A stretch of DNA of 64,000 nt from Panagrolaimus kolymaensis (lineage: Eukaryota; Nematoda; Chromadorea; Rhabditida; Panagrolaimidae). Where the stretch lies: assembly GCA_028622995.1 (NCBI GenBank), contig JAJQJQ010000002.1, positions 7,564,001-7,628,000 on the forward strand, written 5' to 3'. Positions 1 to 10,317 of the stretch are shown here, one piece after another (within the stretch, counting starts at the first letter, position 1; the number at the start of each line of letters is the position of its first letter). A program made the position numbers and the translations under genes. Below the pieces are notes generated by a model, which saw only the letters and a program-made list of their open reading frames with translations, was not told the DNA's origin and did not search any database.

Positions 1-9
1 ATTTTTTTT
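1..9 (+). repeat. Partial monomer at the window start
   Basis: The window opens inside the T-tract (an A and eight T) just before the first GTTCG at 10, so the array continues to the left. Confidence 0.95.
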
Positions 10-720
10 GTTCGAATTTTCTTAAAACATTTTTTCTAGCGCAACAACACTGTAAAGCATCGAGGTTTTTTATTTTCCCTTCATCAAATTTTTCATCCAA
101 ACTATGTTTTATTTGTTTTGGATTTTAAGTAAATTCATAAACTATTGTTTTGTTCGAATTTTCTTAAAACATTTATCTAGCCCAACAACACTGTAAAGCA
201 TCGAGGTTTTTTATTTTCCCTTCATCAAATTTTTCATCCAAACTATGGTTTATTTGTTTTGGATTTTAAGTAAATTCATAAACTATTGTTTTGTTCGAAT
301 TTTCTTAAAACATTTTTTCTAGCCCAACCACACTGTAAAGCATCGAGGGTTTTTATTTTCCCTTCATCAAATTTTTCATCCAAACTTTGTTTTATTTGTT
401 TTGGATTTTAAGTAAATTCATAAACTATTTTTTTTGTTCGAATTTTCTTAAAACATTTTTTCTAGCCCAACAACACTGTAAAGCATCGAGGTTTTTTATT
501 TTCCCTTCATCAAATTTTTCATCCAAACTATGGTTTATTTGTTTTGGATTTTAAGTAAATTCATAAACTATTTTTTTTGTTCGAATTTTCTTAAAACATT
601 TCTCTAGCCCAACAACACTGTAAAGCATCTAGGTTTTTTATTTTCCCTTCATCAAATTTTTCATCCAAACTATGTTTTATTTGTTTTGGATTTTAAGTAA
701 ATTCATAAACTATTTTTTTT

Positions 721-862
721 GTTCGAATTTTCTTAAAACATTTCTCTAGCCCAACAACACTGTAAAGCATCGAGGTTTTTTATTTTCCCTTCATCAAATT
801 TTTCATCCAAACTATGTTTTATTTGTTTTGGATTTTAAGTAAATTCATAAACTATTTTTTTT
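721..862 (+). repeat. Representative 142-bp monomer
   Basis: This unit serves as the coordinate reference (position 1 = G of GTTCG). In order it holds: TTCGAA palindrome (2-7), CTTAAAA (12-18), CTCTAG (24-29), CCAACAACACTGT (31-43), GCATCGAGG (47-55), a T6 run (56-61), TTCATCAAA (70-78) and its near copy TTCATCCAAA (82-91), ATGTTTTATTTG (94-105), GGATTTTAAG (110-119), AAATTCATAAAC (121-132) and T8 (135-142). Composition is 65 T, 40 A, 24 C, 13 G. There are only two CpGs, at 4-5 and 51-52, both inside TCGA sites. The segments around 26-50 and 60-86 hardly vary across the window. Confidence 0.95.
805..833. other. Internal 7-bp dyad ATCCAAA / TTTGGAT (example copy)
   Basis: ATCCAAA (monomer 85-91) and TTTGGAT (107-113) are perfect inverted copies around a 15-nt loop. 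The right arm shares its last T with the start of the junction-spanning dyad, so the two potential hairpins lie back to back. The TCCTAAC variants (e.g. in 21209-28700) break one pair of this stem with no compensating change on the other arm. Confidence 0.75.
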
Positions 863-880
863 GTTCGAATTTTCTTAAAA
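833..880. other. Junction-spanning inverted repeat, 14-bp arms (example copy)
   Basis: The left arm TTTTAAGTAAATTC (833-846, monomer 113-126) pairs with the right arm GAATTTTCTTAAAA (867-880, positions 5-18 of the next monomer). Thirteen of 14 positions are complementary; the one mismatch is T opposite T (monomer 120 and 11). The 20-nt loop holds the T8 tract, or 19 nt where the tract is 7. The dyad exists only because monomers lie in tandem and recurs at almost every junction. Diagnostic variants that weaken it are CAT for CTT (monomer 13), TTTTTAG for TTTTAAG (monomer 117) and C12 to T. Confidence 0.85.
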
Positions 881-2560
881 CATTTTTTCTAGCCCAACAA
901 CACTGTAAAGCATCGAGGTTTTTTATTTTCCCTTCATCAAATTTTTCATCCAAACTATGTTTTATTTGTTTTGGATTTTAAGTAAATTCATAAACTATTT
1001 TTTTTGTTCGAATTTTCTTAAAACATTTCTCTAGCCCAACAACACTGTAAAGCATCGAGGTTTTTTATTTTCCCTTCATCAAATTTTTCATCCAAACTAT
1101 GTTTTATTTGTTTTGGATTTTAAGTAAATTCATAAACTATTTTTTTTGTTCGAATTTTCTTAAAACATTTTTTCTAGCCCAACAACACTGTAAAGCATCG
1201 AGGGTTTTTATTTTCCCTTCATCAAATTTTTCATCCAAACTATGTTTTATTTGTTTTGGATTTTAAGTAAATTCATAAACTATTTTTTTTGTTCGAATTT
1301 TCTTAAAACATTTTTTCTAGCCCAACAACACTGTAAAGCATCGAGGTTTTTTATTTTCCCTTCATCAAATTTTTCATCCAAACTATGTTTTATTTGTTTT
1401 GGATTTTAAGTAAATTCATAAACTATTTTTTTTGTTCGAATTTTCTTAAAACATTTCTCTAGCCCAACAACACTGTAAAGCATCGAGGTTTTTTATTTTC
1501 CCTTCATCAAATTTTTCATCCAAACTATGTTTTATTTGTTTTGGATTTTAAGTAAATTCATTAACTATTTTTTTTGTTCGAATTTTCTTAAAACATTTCT
1601 CTAGCCCAACAACACTGTAAAGCATCGAGGTTTTTTATTTTCCCTTCATCAAATTTTTCATCCAAACTATGGTTTATTTGTTTTGGATTTTAAGTAAATT
1701 CATAAACTATTTTTTTTGTTCGAATTTTCTTAAAACATTTCTCTAGCCCAACAACACTGTAAAGCATCGAGGTTTTTTATTTTCCCTTCATCAAATTTTT
1801 CATCCAAACTATGTTTTATTTGTTTTGGATTTTAAGTAAATTCATAAACTATTTTTTTTGTTCGAATTTTCTTAAAACATTTCTCTAGCCCAACAACACT
1901 GTAAAGCATCGAGGTTTTTTATTTTCCCTTCATCAAATTTTTCATCCAAACTATGTTTTATTTGTTTTGGATTTTAAGTAAATTCATAAACTATTTTTTT
2001 TGTTCGAATTTTCTTAAAACATTTCTCTAGCCCAACAACACTGTAAAGCATCGAGGTTTTTTATTTTCCCTTCATCAAATTTTTCATCCAAACTATGTTT
2101 TATTTGTTTTGGATTTTAAGTAAATTCATTAACTATTTTTTTTGTTCGAATTTTCTTAAAACATTTCTCTAGCCCAACAACACTGTAAAGCATCGAGGTT
2201 TTTTATTTTCCCTTCATCAAATTTTTCATCCAAACTATGGTTTATTTGTTTTGGATTTTAAGTAAATTCATAAACTATTTTTTTTGTTCGAATTTTCTTA
2301 AAACATTTCTCTAGCCCAACAACACTGTAAAGCATCGAGGTTTTTTATTTTCCCTTCATCAAATTTTTCATCCAAACTATGGTTTATTTGTTTTGGATTT
2401 TAAGTAAATTCATAAACTATTTTTTTTGTTCGAATTTTCTTAAAACATTTCTCTAGCCCAACAACACTGTAAAGCATCGAGGGTTATTATTTTCCCTTCA
2501 TCAAATTTTTCATCCAAACTATGTTTTATTTGTTTTGGATTTTAAGTAAATTCATAAACT

Positions 2561-5549
2561 ATTTTTTTTGTTCGAATTTTCTTAAAACATTTTTTCTAGC
2601 GCAACAACACTGTAAAGCATCGAGGTTTTTTATTTTCCCTTCATCAAATTTTTCATCCAAACTATGTTTTATTTGTTTTGGATTTTAAGTAAATTCATAA
2701 ACTATTGTTTTGTTCGAATTTTTTTAAAACATTTATCTAGCCCAACAACACTGTAAAGCATCGAGGTTTTTTATTTTCCCTTCATCAAATTTTTCATCCA
2801 AACTATGTTTTATTTGTTTTGGATTTTAAGTAAATTCATAAACTATTTTTTTTGTTCGAATTTTCTTAAAACATTTATCTAGCCCAACAACACTGTAAAG
2901 CATCGAGGTTTTTTATTTTCCCTTCATCAAATTTTTCATCCAAACTATGTTTTTTTTGTTTTGGATTTTAAGTAAATTCATAAACTATTTTTTTTGTTCG
3001 AATTTTCTTAAAACATTTATCTAGCCCAACAACACTGTAAAGCATCGAGGTTTTTTATTTTCCCTTCATCAAATTTTTCATCCAAACTATGTTTTTTTTG
3101 TTTTGGATTTTAAGTAAATTCATAAACTATTTTTTTTGTTCGAATTTTCTTAAAACATTTATCTAGCCCAACAACACTGTAAAGCATCGAGGTTTTTTAT
3201 TTTCCCTTCATCAAATTTTTCATCCAAACTATGTTTTTTTTGTTTTGGATTTTAAGTAAATTCATAAACTATTGTTTTGTTCGAATTTTTTTAAAACATT
3301 TATCTAGCCCAACAACACTGTAAAGCATCGAGGTTTTTTATTTTCCCTTCATCAAATTTTTCATCCAAACTATGTTTTATTTGTTTTGGATTTTAAGTAA
3401 ATTCATAAACTATTTTTTTTGTTCGAATTTTCTTAAAACATTTATCTAGCCCAACAACACTGTAAAGCATCGAGGTTTTTTATTTTCCCTTCATCAAATT
3501 TTTCATCCAAACTATGTTTTATTTGTTTTGGATTTTAAGTAAATTCATAAACTATTTTTTTTGTTCGAATTTTCTTAAAACATTTATCTAGCCCAACAAC
3601 ACTGTAAAGCATCGAGGTTTTTTATTTTCCCTTCATCAAATTTTTCATCCAAACTATGTTTTATTTGTTTTGGATTTTAAGTAAATTCATAAACTATTTT
3701 TTTTGTTCGAATTTTCTTAAAACATTTATCTAGCCCAACAACACTGTAAAGCATCGAGGTTTTTTATTTTCCCTTCATCAAATTTTTCATCCAAACTATG
3801 TTTTATTTGTTTTGGATTTTAAGTAAATTCATAAACTATTTTTTTTGTTCGAATTTTCTTAAAACATTTATCTAGCCCAACAACACTGTAAAGCATCGAG
3901 GTTTTTTATTTTCCCTTCATCAAATTTTTCATCCAAACTATGTTTTTTTTGTTTTGGATTTTAAGTAAATTCATAAACTATTTTTTTTGTTCGAATTTTC
4001 TTAAAACATTTATCTAGCCCAACAACACTGTAAAGCATCGAGGTTTTTTATTTTCCCTTCATCAAATTTTTCATCCAAACTATGGTTTATTTGTTTTGGA
4101 TTTTAAGTAAATTCATAAACTATTTTTTTTGTTCGAATTTTCTTAAAACATTTCTCTAGCCCAACAACACTGTAAAGCATCGAGGTTTTTTATTTTCCCT
4201 TCATCAAATTTTTCATCCAAACTATGGTTTATTTGTTTTGGATTTTAAGTAAATTCATAAACTATTTTTTTTGTTCGAATTTTCTTAAAACATTTCTCTA
4301 GCCCAACAACACTGTAAAGCATCGAGGTTTTTTATTTTCCCTTCATCAAATTTTTCATCCAAACTATGTTTTATTTGTTTTGGATTTTAAGTAAATTCAT
4401 AAACTATTTTTTTTGTTCGAATTTTCTTAAAACATTTATCTAGCCCAACAACACTGTAAAGCATCGAGGTTTTTTATTTTCCCTTCATCAAATTTTTCAT
4501 CCAAACTATGTTTTTTTTGTTTTGGATTTTAAGTAAATTCATAAACTATTTTTTTTGTTCGAATTTTCTTAAAACATTTATCTAGCCCAACAACACTGTA
4601 AAGCATCGAGGTTTTTTATTTTCCCTTCATCAAATTTTTCATCCAAACTATGTTTTATTTGTTTTGGATTTTAAGTAAATTCATAAACTATTTTTTTTGT
4701 TCGAATTTTCTTAAAACATTTATCTAGCCCAACAACACTGTAAAGCATCGAGGTTTTTTATTTTCCCTTCATCAAATTTTTCATCCAAACTATGTTTTTT
4801 TTGTTTTGGATTTTAAGTAAATTCATAAACTATTTTTTTTGTTCGAATTTTCTTAAAACATTTATCTAGCCCAACAACACTGTAAAGCATCGAGGTTTTT
4901 TATTTTCCCTTCATCAAATTTTTCATCCAAACTATGTTTTATTTGTTTTGGATTTTAAGTAAATTCATAAACTATTTTTTTTGTTCGAATTTTCTTAAAA
5001 CATTTATCTAGCCCAACAACACTGTAAAGCATCGAGGTTTTTTATTTTCCCTTCATCAAATTTTTCATCCAAACTATGTTTTATTTGTTTTGGATTTTAA
5101 GTAAATTCATAAACTATTTTTTTTGTTCGAATTTTCTTAAAACATTTATCTAGCCCAACAACACTGTAAAGCATCGAGGTTTTTTATTTTCCCTTCATCA
5201 AATTTTTCATCCAAACTATGTTTTATTTGTTTTGGATTTTAAGTAAATTCATAAACTATTTTTTTTGTTCGAATTTTCTTAAAACATTTATCTAGCCCAA
5301 CAACACTGTAAAGCATCGAGGTTTTTTATTTTCCCTTCATCAAATTTTTCATCCAAACTATGTTTTTTTTGTTTTGGATTTTAAGTAAATTCATAAACTA
5401 TTTTTTTTGTTCGAATTTTCTTAAAACATTTATCTAGCCCAACAACACTGTAAAGCATCGAGGTTTTTTATTTTCCCTTCATCAAATTTTTCATCCAAAC
5501 TATGTTTTTTTTGTTTTGGATTTTAAGTAAATTCATAAACTATTGTTTT
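2561..5549 (+). repeat. ATCTAG-type monomers with ATGTTTTTTTTG variants
   Basis: Nearly all monomers carry ATCTAG at the 24-29 site and T8. Many have A101 changed to T, giving an unbroken T8 run after ATG (e.g. about 2950, 3092, 3234, 3942, 4510). Short cassettes consist of a TTG-tract junction followed by GAATTTTTTTAAAAC (2712, 3279, 5550). The last two are 2271 bp (16 monomers) apart. I see nothing other than satellite. Confidence 0.8.
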
Positions 5550-7535
5550 GTTCGAATTTTTTTAAAACATTTATCTAGCCCAACAACACTGTAAAGCATC
5601 GAGGTTTTTTATTTTCCCTTCATCAAATTTTTCATCCAAACTATGTTTTATTTGTTTTGGATTTTAAGTAAATTCATAAACTATTTTTTTTGTTCGAATT
5701 TTCTTAAAACATTTATCTAGCCCAACAACACTGTAAAGCATCGAGGTTTTTTATTTTCCCTTCATCAAATTTTTCATCCAAACTATGTTTTTTTTGTTTT
5801 GGATTTTAAGTAAATTCATAAACTATTTTTTTTGTTCGAATTTTCTTAAAACATTTATCTAGCCCAACAACACTGTAAAGCATCGAGGTTTTTTATTTTC
5901 CCTTCATCAAATTTTTCATCCAAACTATGTTTTTTTTGTTTTGGATTTTAAGTAAATTCATAAACTATTTTTTTTGTTCGAATTTTCTTAAAACATTTAT
6001 CTAGCCCAACAACACTGTAAAGCATCGAGGTTTTTTATTTTCCCTTCATCAAATTTTTCATCCAAACTATGTTTTATTTGTTTTGGATTTTAAGTAAATT
6101 CATAAACTATTGTTTTGTTCGAATTTTCTTAAAACATTTATCTAGCCCAACAACACTGTAAAGCATCGAGGTTTTTTATTTTCCCTTCATCAAATTTTTC
6201 ATCCAAACTATGGTTTATTTGTTTTGGATTTTAAGTAAATTCATAAACTATTTTTTTTGTTCGAATTTTCTTAAATCATTTCTCTAGCCCAACAACACTG
6301 TAAAGCATCGAGGTTTTTTATTTTCCCTTCATCAAATTTTTCATCCAAACTATGTTTTATTTGTTTTGGATTTTAAGTAAATTCAATAACTATTTTTTTT
6401 GTTCGAATTTTCTTAAAACATTTCTCTAGCCCAACAACACTGTAAAGCATCGAGGTTTTTTATTTTCCCTTCATCAAATTTTTCATCCAAACTATGGTTT
6501 ATTTGTTTTGGATTTTAAGTAAATTCATAAACTATTTTTTTTGTTCGAATTTTCTTAAAACATTTCTCTAGCCCAACAACACTGTAAAGCATCGAGGTTT
6601 TTTATTTTCCCTTCATCAAATTTTTCATCCAAACTATGGTTTATTTGTTTTGGATTTTAAGTAAATTCATAAACTATTTTTTTTGTTCGAATTTTCTTAA
6701 AACATTTCTCTAGCCCAACAACACTGTAAAGCATCGAGGTTTTTTATTTTCCCTTCATCAAATTTTTCATCCAAACTATGTTTTATTTGTTTTGGATTTT
6801 AAGTAAATTCATAAACTATTTTTTTTGTTCGAATTTTCTTAAAACATTTATCTAGCCCAACAACACTGTAAAGCATCGAGGTTTTTTATTTTCCCTTCAT
6901 CAAATTTTTCATCCAAACTATGTTTTTTTTGTTTTGGATTTTAAGTAAATTCATAAACTATTGTTTTGTTCGAATTTTTTTAAAACATTTATCTAGCCCA
7001 ACAACACTGTAAAGCATCGAGGTTTTTTATTTTCCCTTCATCAAATTTTTCATCCAAACTATGTTTTATTTGTTTTGGATTTTAAGTAAATTCATAAACT
7101 ATTTTTTTTGTTCGAATTTTCTTAAAACATTTATCTAGCCCAACAACACTGTAAAGCATCGAGGTTTTTTATTTTCCCTTCATCAAATTTTTCATCCAAA
7201 CTATGTTTTTTTTGTTTTGGATTTTAAGTAAATTCATAAACTATTTTTTTTGTTCGAATTTTCTTAAAACATTTATCTAGCCCAACAACACTGTAAAGCA
7301 TCGAGGTTTTTTATTTTCCCTTCATCAAATTTTTCATCCAAACTATGTTTTTTTTGTTTTGGATTTTAAGTAAATTCATAAACTATTTTTTTTGTTCGAA
7401 TTTTCTTAAAACATTTATCTAGCCCAACAACACTGTAAAGCATCGAGGTTTTTTATTTTCCCTTCATCAAATTTTTCATCCAAACTATGTTTTATTTGTT
7501 TTGGATTTTAAGTAAATTCATAAACTATTTTTTTT
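5550..7535 (+). repeat. 10-monomer offset duplication (1418 bp)
   Basis: The monomer series starting at 5550 (GAATTTTTTTAAAAC type, then two T8-after-ATG monomers, then ATCTAG monomers) restarts at 6968. The match covers about five monomers. Between the copies lies a CTCTAG cassette that begins with the unusual AAATCATT at 6273 and includes a CAATAAC monomer at about 6383. Confidence 0.7.
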
Positions 7536-8926
7536 GTTCGAATTTTCTTAAAACATTTATCTAGCCCAACAACACTGTAAAGCATCGAGGTTTTTTATTT
7601 TCCCTTCATCAAATTTTTCATCCAAACTATGGTTTATTTGTTTTGGATTTTAAGTAAATTCATAAACTATTGTTTTGTTCGAATTTTTTTAAAACATTTA
7701 TCTAGCCCAACAACACTGTAAAGCATCGAGGTTTTTTATTTTCCCTTCATCAAATTTTTCATCCAAACTATGTTTTATTTGTTTTGGATTTTAAGTAAAT
7801 TCATAAACTATTTTTTTTGTTCGAATTTTCTTAAAACATTTTTCTAGCAAAGCATCGAGGTTTTTTATTTTCCCTTCATCAAATTTTTCATCCAAACTAT
7901 GTTTTATTTGTTTTGGATTTTAAGTAAATTCATAAACTATTTTTTTTGTTCGAATTTTCTTAAAACATTTCTCTAGCCCAACAACACTGTAAAGCATCGA
8001 GGTTTTTTATTTTCCCTTCATCAAATTTTTCTACCAAACTATGTTTTTTTTGTTTTGGATTTTAAGTAAATTCATAAACTATTGTTTTGTTCGAATTTTT
8101 TTAAAACATTTATCTAGCCCAACAACACTGTAAAGCATCGAGGTTTTTTATTTTCCCTTCATCAAATTTTTCATCCAAACTATGGTTTATTTGTTTTGGA
8201 TTTTAAGTAAATTCATAAACTATTGTTTTGTTCGAATTTTTTTAAAACATTTATCTAGCCCAACAACACTGTAAAGCATCGAGGTTTTTTATTTTCCCTT
8301 CATCAAATTTTTCATCCAAACTATGTTTTATTTGTTTTGGATTTTAAGTAAATTCATAAACTATTTTTTTTGTTCGAATTTTCTTAAAACATTTTTCTAG
8401 CAAAGCATCGAGGTTTTTTATTTTCCCTTCATCAAATTTTTCATCCAAACTATGTTTTATTTGTTTTGGATTTTAAGTAAATTCATAAACTATTGTTTTG
8501 TTCGAATTTTTTTAAAACATTTATCTAGCCCAACAACACTGTAAAGCATCGAGGTTTTTTATTTTCCCTTCATCAACTTTTTCATCCAAACTATGTTTTA
8601 TTTGTTTTGGATTTTAAGTAAATTCATAAACTATTTTTTTTGTTCGAATTTTCTTAAAACATTTATCTAGCCCAACAACACTGTAAAGCATCGAGGTTTT
8701 TTATTTTCCCTTCATCAAATTTTTCATCCAAACTATGTTTTATTTGTTTTGGATTTTAAGTAAATTCATAAACTATTTTTTTTGTTCGAATTTTCTTAAA
8801 ACATTTTTTCTAGCCCAACCAAACTGTAAAGCATCGTGGTTTTTTATTTTCCCTTCATCAAATTTTTCATCCAAACTATGTTTTATTTGTTTTGGATTTT
8901 AAGTAAATTCATAAACTATTTTTTTT
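7536..8926 (+). repeat. 1391-bp tandem duplication, copy 1 (10 monomers)
   Basis: Private markers define this copy: 13-bp deletion junctions after 7848 and 8401, CTACCAAAC at about 8031, CATCAACTTT at 8571, and CCAACCAAACTG with CGTGG at about 8815-8838. Each recurs 1390-1391 bp downstream in the same order. The unit starts with an ATCTAG, ATGGTTTA, TTG-tract monomer. Confidence 0.93.
7819..7947 (+). repeat. Shortened monomer, 13-bp internal deletion (129 bp)
   Basis: CTAGC is joined directly to AAAGCATCG, removing monomer positions 31-43 (CCAACAACACTGT). The same junction occurs five times, after 7848, 8401, 9239, 9792 and 10347, and nowhere else in the window. A single event, then amplified, explains this best. 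The last copy lies within a further two-monomer repeat (spacing 272 bp between 10212 and 10484). Confidence 0.9.
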
Positions 8927-10317
8927 GTTCGAATTTTCTTAAAACATTTATCTAGCCCAACAACACTGTAAAGCATCGAGGTTTTTTATTTTCCCTTCAT
9001 CAAATTTTTCATCCAAACTATGGTTTATTTGTTTTGGATTTTAAGTAAATTCATAAACTATTGTTTTGTTCGAATTTTTTTAAAACATTTATCTAGCCCA
9101 ACAACACTGTAAAGCATCGAGGTTTTTTATTTTCCCTTCATCAAATTTTTCATCCAAACTATGTTTTATTTGTTTTGGATTTTAAGTAAATTCATAAACT
9201 ATTTTTTTTGTTCGAATTTTCTTAAAACATTTTTCTAGCAAAGCATCGAGGTTTTTTATTTTCCCTTCATCAAATTTTTCATCCAAACTATGTTTTATTT
9301 GTTTTGGATTTTAAGTAAATTCATAAACTATTTTTTTTGTTCGAATTTTCTTAAAACATTTCTCTAGCCCAACAACACTGTAAAGCATCGAGGTTTTTTA
9401 TTTTCCCTTCATCAAATTTTTCTACCAAACTATGTTTTTTTTGTTTTGGATTTTAAGTAAATTCATAAACTATTGTTTTGTTCGAATTTTTTTAAAACAT
9501 TTATCTAGCCCAACAACACTGTAAAGCATCGAGGTTTTTTATTTTCCCTTCATCAAATTTTTCATCCAAACTATGGTTTATTTGTTTTGGATTTTAAGTA
9601 AATTCATAAACTATTGTTTTGTTCGAATTTTTTTAAAACATTTATCTAGCCCAACAACACTGTAAAGCATCGAGGTTTTTTATTTTCCCTTCATCAAATT
9701 TTTCATCCAAACTATGTTTTATTTGTTTTGGATTTTAAGTAAATTCATAAACTATTTTTTTTGTTCGAATTTTCTTAAAACATTTTTCTAGCAAAGCATC
9801 GAGGTTTTTTATTTTCCCTTCATCAAATTTTTCATCCAAACTATGTTTTATTTGTTTTGGATTTTAAGTAAATTCATAAACTATTGTTTTGTTCGAATTT
9901 TTTTAAAACATTTATCTAGCCCAACAACACTGTAAAGCATCGAGGTTTTTTATTTTCCCTTCATCAACTTTTTCATCCAAACTATGTTTTATTTGTTTTG
10001 GATTTTAAGTAAATTCATAAACTATTTTTTTTGTTCGAATTTTCTTAAAACATTTATCTAGCCCAACAACACTGTAAAGCATCGAGGTTTTTTATTTTCC
10101 CTTCATCAAATTTTTCATCCAAACTATGTTTTATTTGTTTTGGATTTTAAGTAAATTCATAAACTATTTTTTTTGTTCGAATTTTCTTAAAACATTTTTT
10201 CTAGCCCAACCAAACTGTAAAGCATCGTGGTTTTTTATTTTCCCTTCATCAAATTTTTCATCCAAACTATGTTTTATTTGTTTTGGATTTTAAGTAAATT
10301 CATTAACTATTTTTTTT
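8927..10317 (+). repeat. 1391-bp tandem duplication, copy 2 (10 monomers)
   Basis: This repeats all private markers of the preceding copy: deletion junctions after 9239 and 9792, CTACCAAAC at about 9422, CATCAACTT at 9962, CCAACCAAACTG with CGTGG at about 10206. It differs at the last monomer, where CATAAAC becomes CATTAAC (10301). Near identity over 1.39 kb implies a recent unequal exchange or similar event. Confidence 0.93.

Larger units (their letters stand above)
1..2560 (+). repeat. Left-arm block, 18 monomers
   Basis: This block mixes CTCTAG and TTTCTAG monomers, almost all with the T8 tract. Markers are GCGCAAC in the first monomer (at about 40), a CCACAC plus CGAGGG plus CTTTG monomer at about 293-435, CATCTAGG at about 626-634, CATTAAC at about 1559 and 2129, and CGAGGGTTATTA at about 2477-2488. 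The GCGCAAC monomer returns at 2561-2711, and the window start matches 2561 onward for about 280 bp before diverging, a spacing of 2560 bp. Confidence 0.8.

Noticed and set aside
721..740. CENP-B box at GTTCG
   Set aside because: Only the TTCG half matches. The conserved A and the CGGG half of the known motif are missing on both strands.
775..790. T-runs as Rho-independent terminators
   Set aside because: No GC-rich stem precedes the T-runs; they belong to the monomer and the sequence is not bacterial in character.
7536..10317. Treating the 1391-, 1981- and 1840-bp repeats as assembly errors
   Set aside because: Each pair carries some private differences between copies, which simple assembly duplication would not create. 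Long-read confirmation is still the decisive test.
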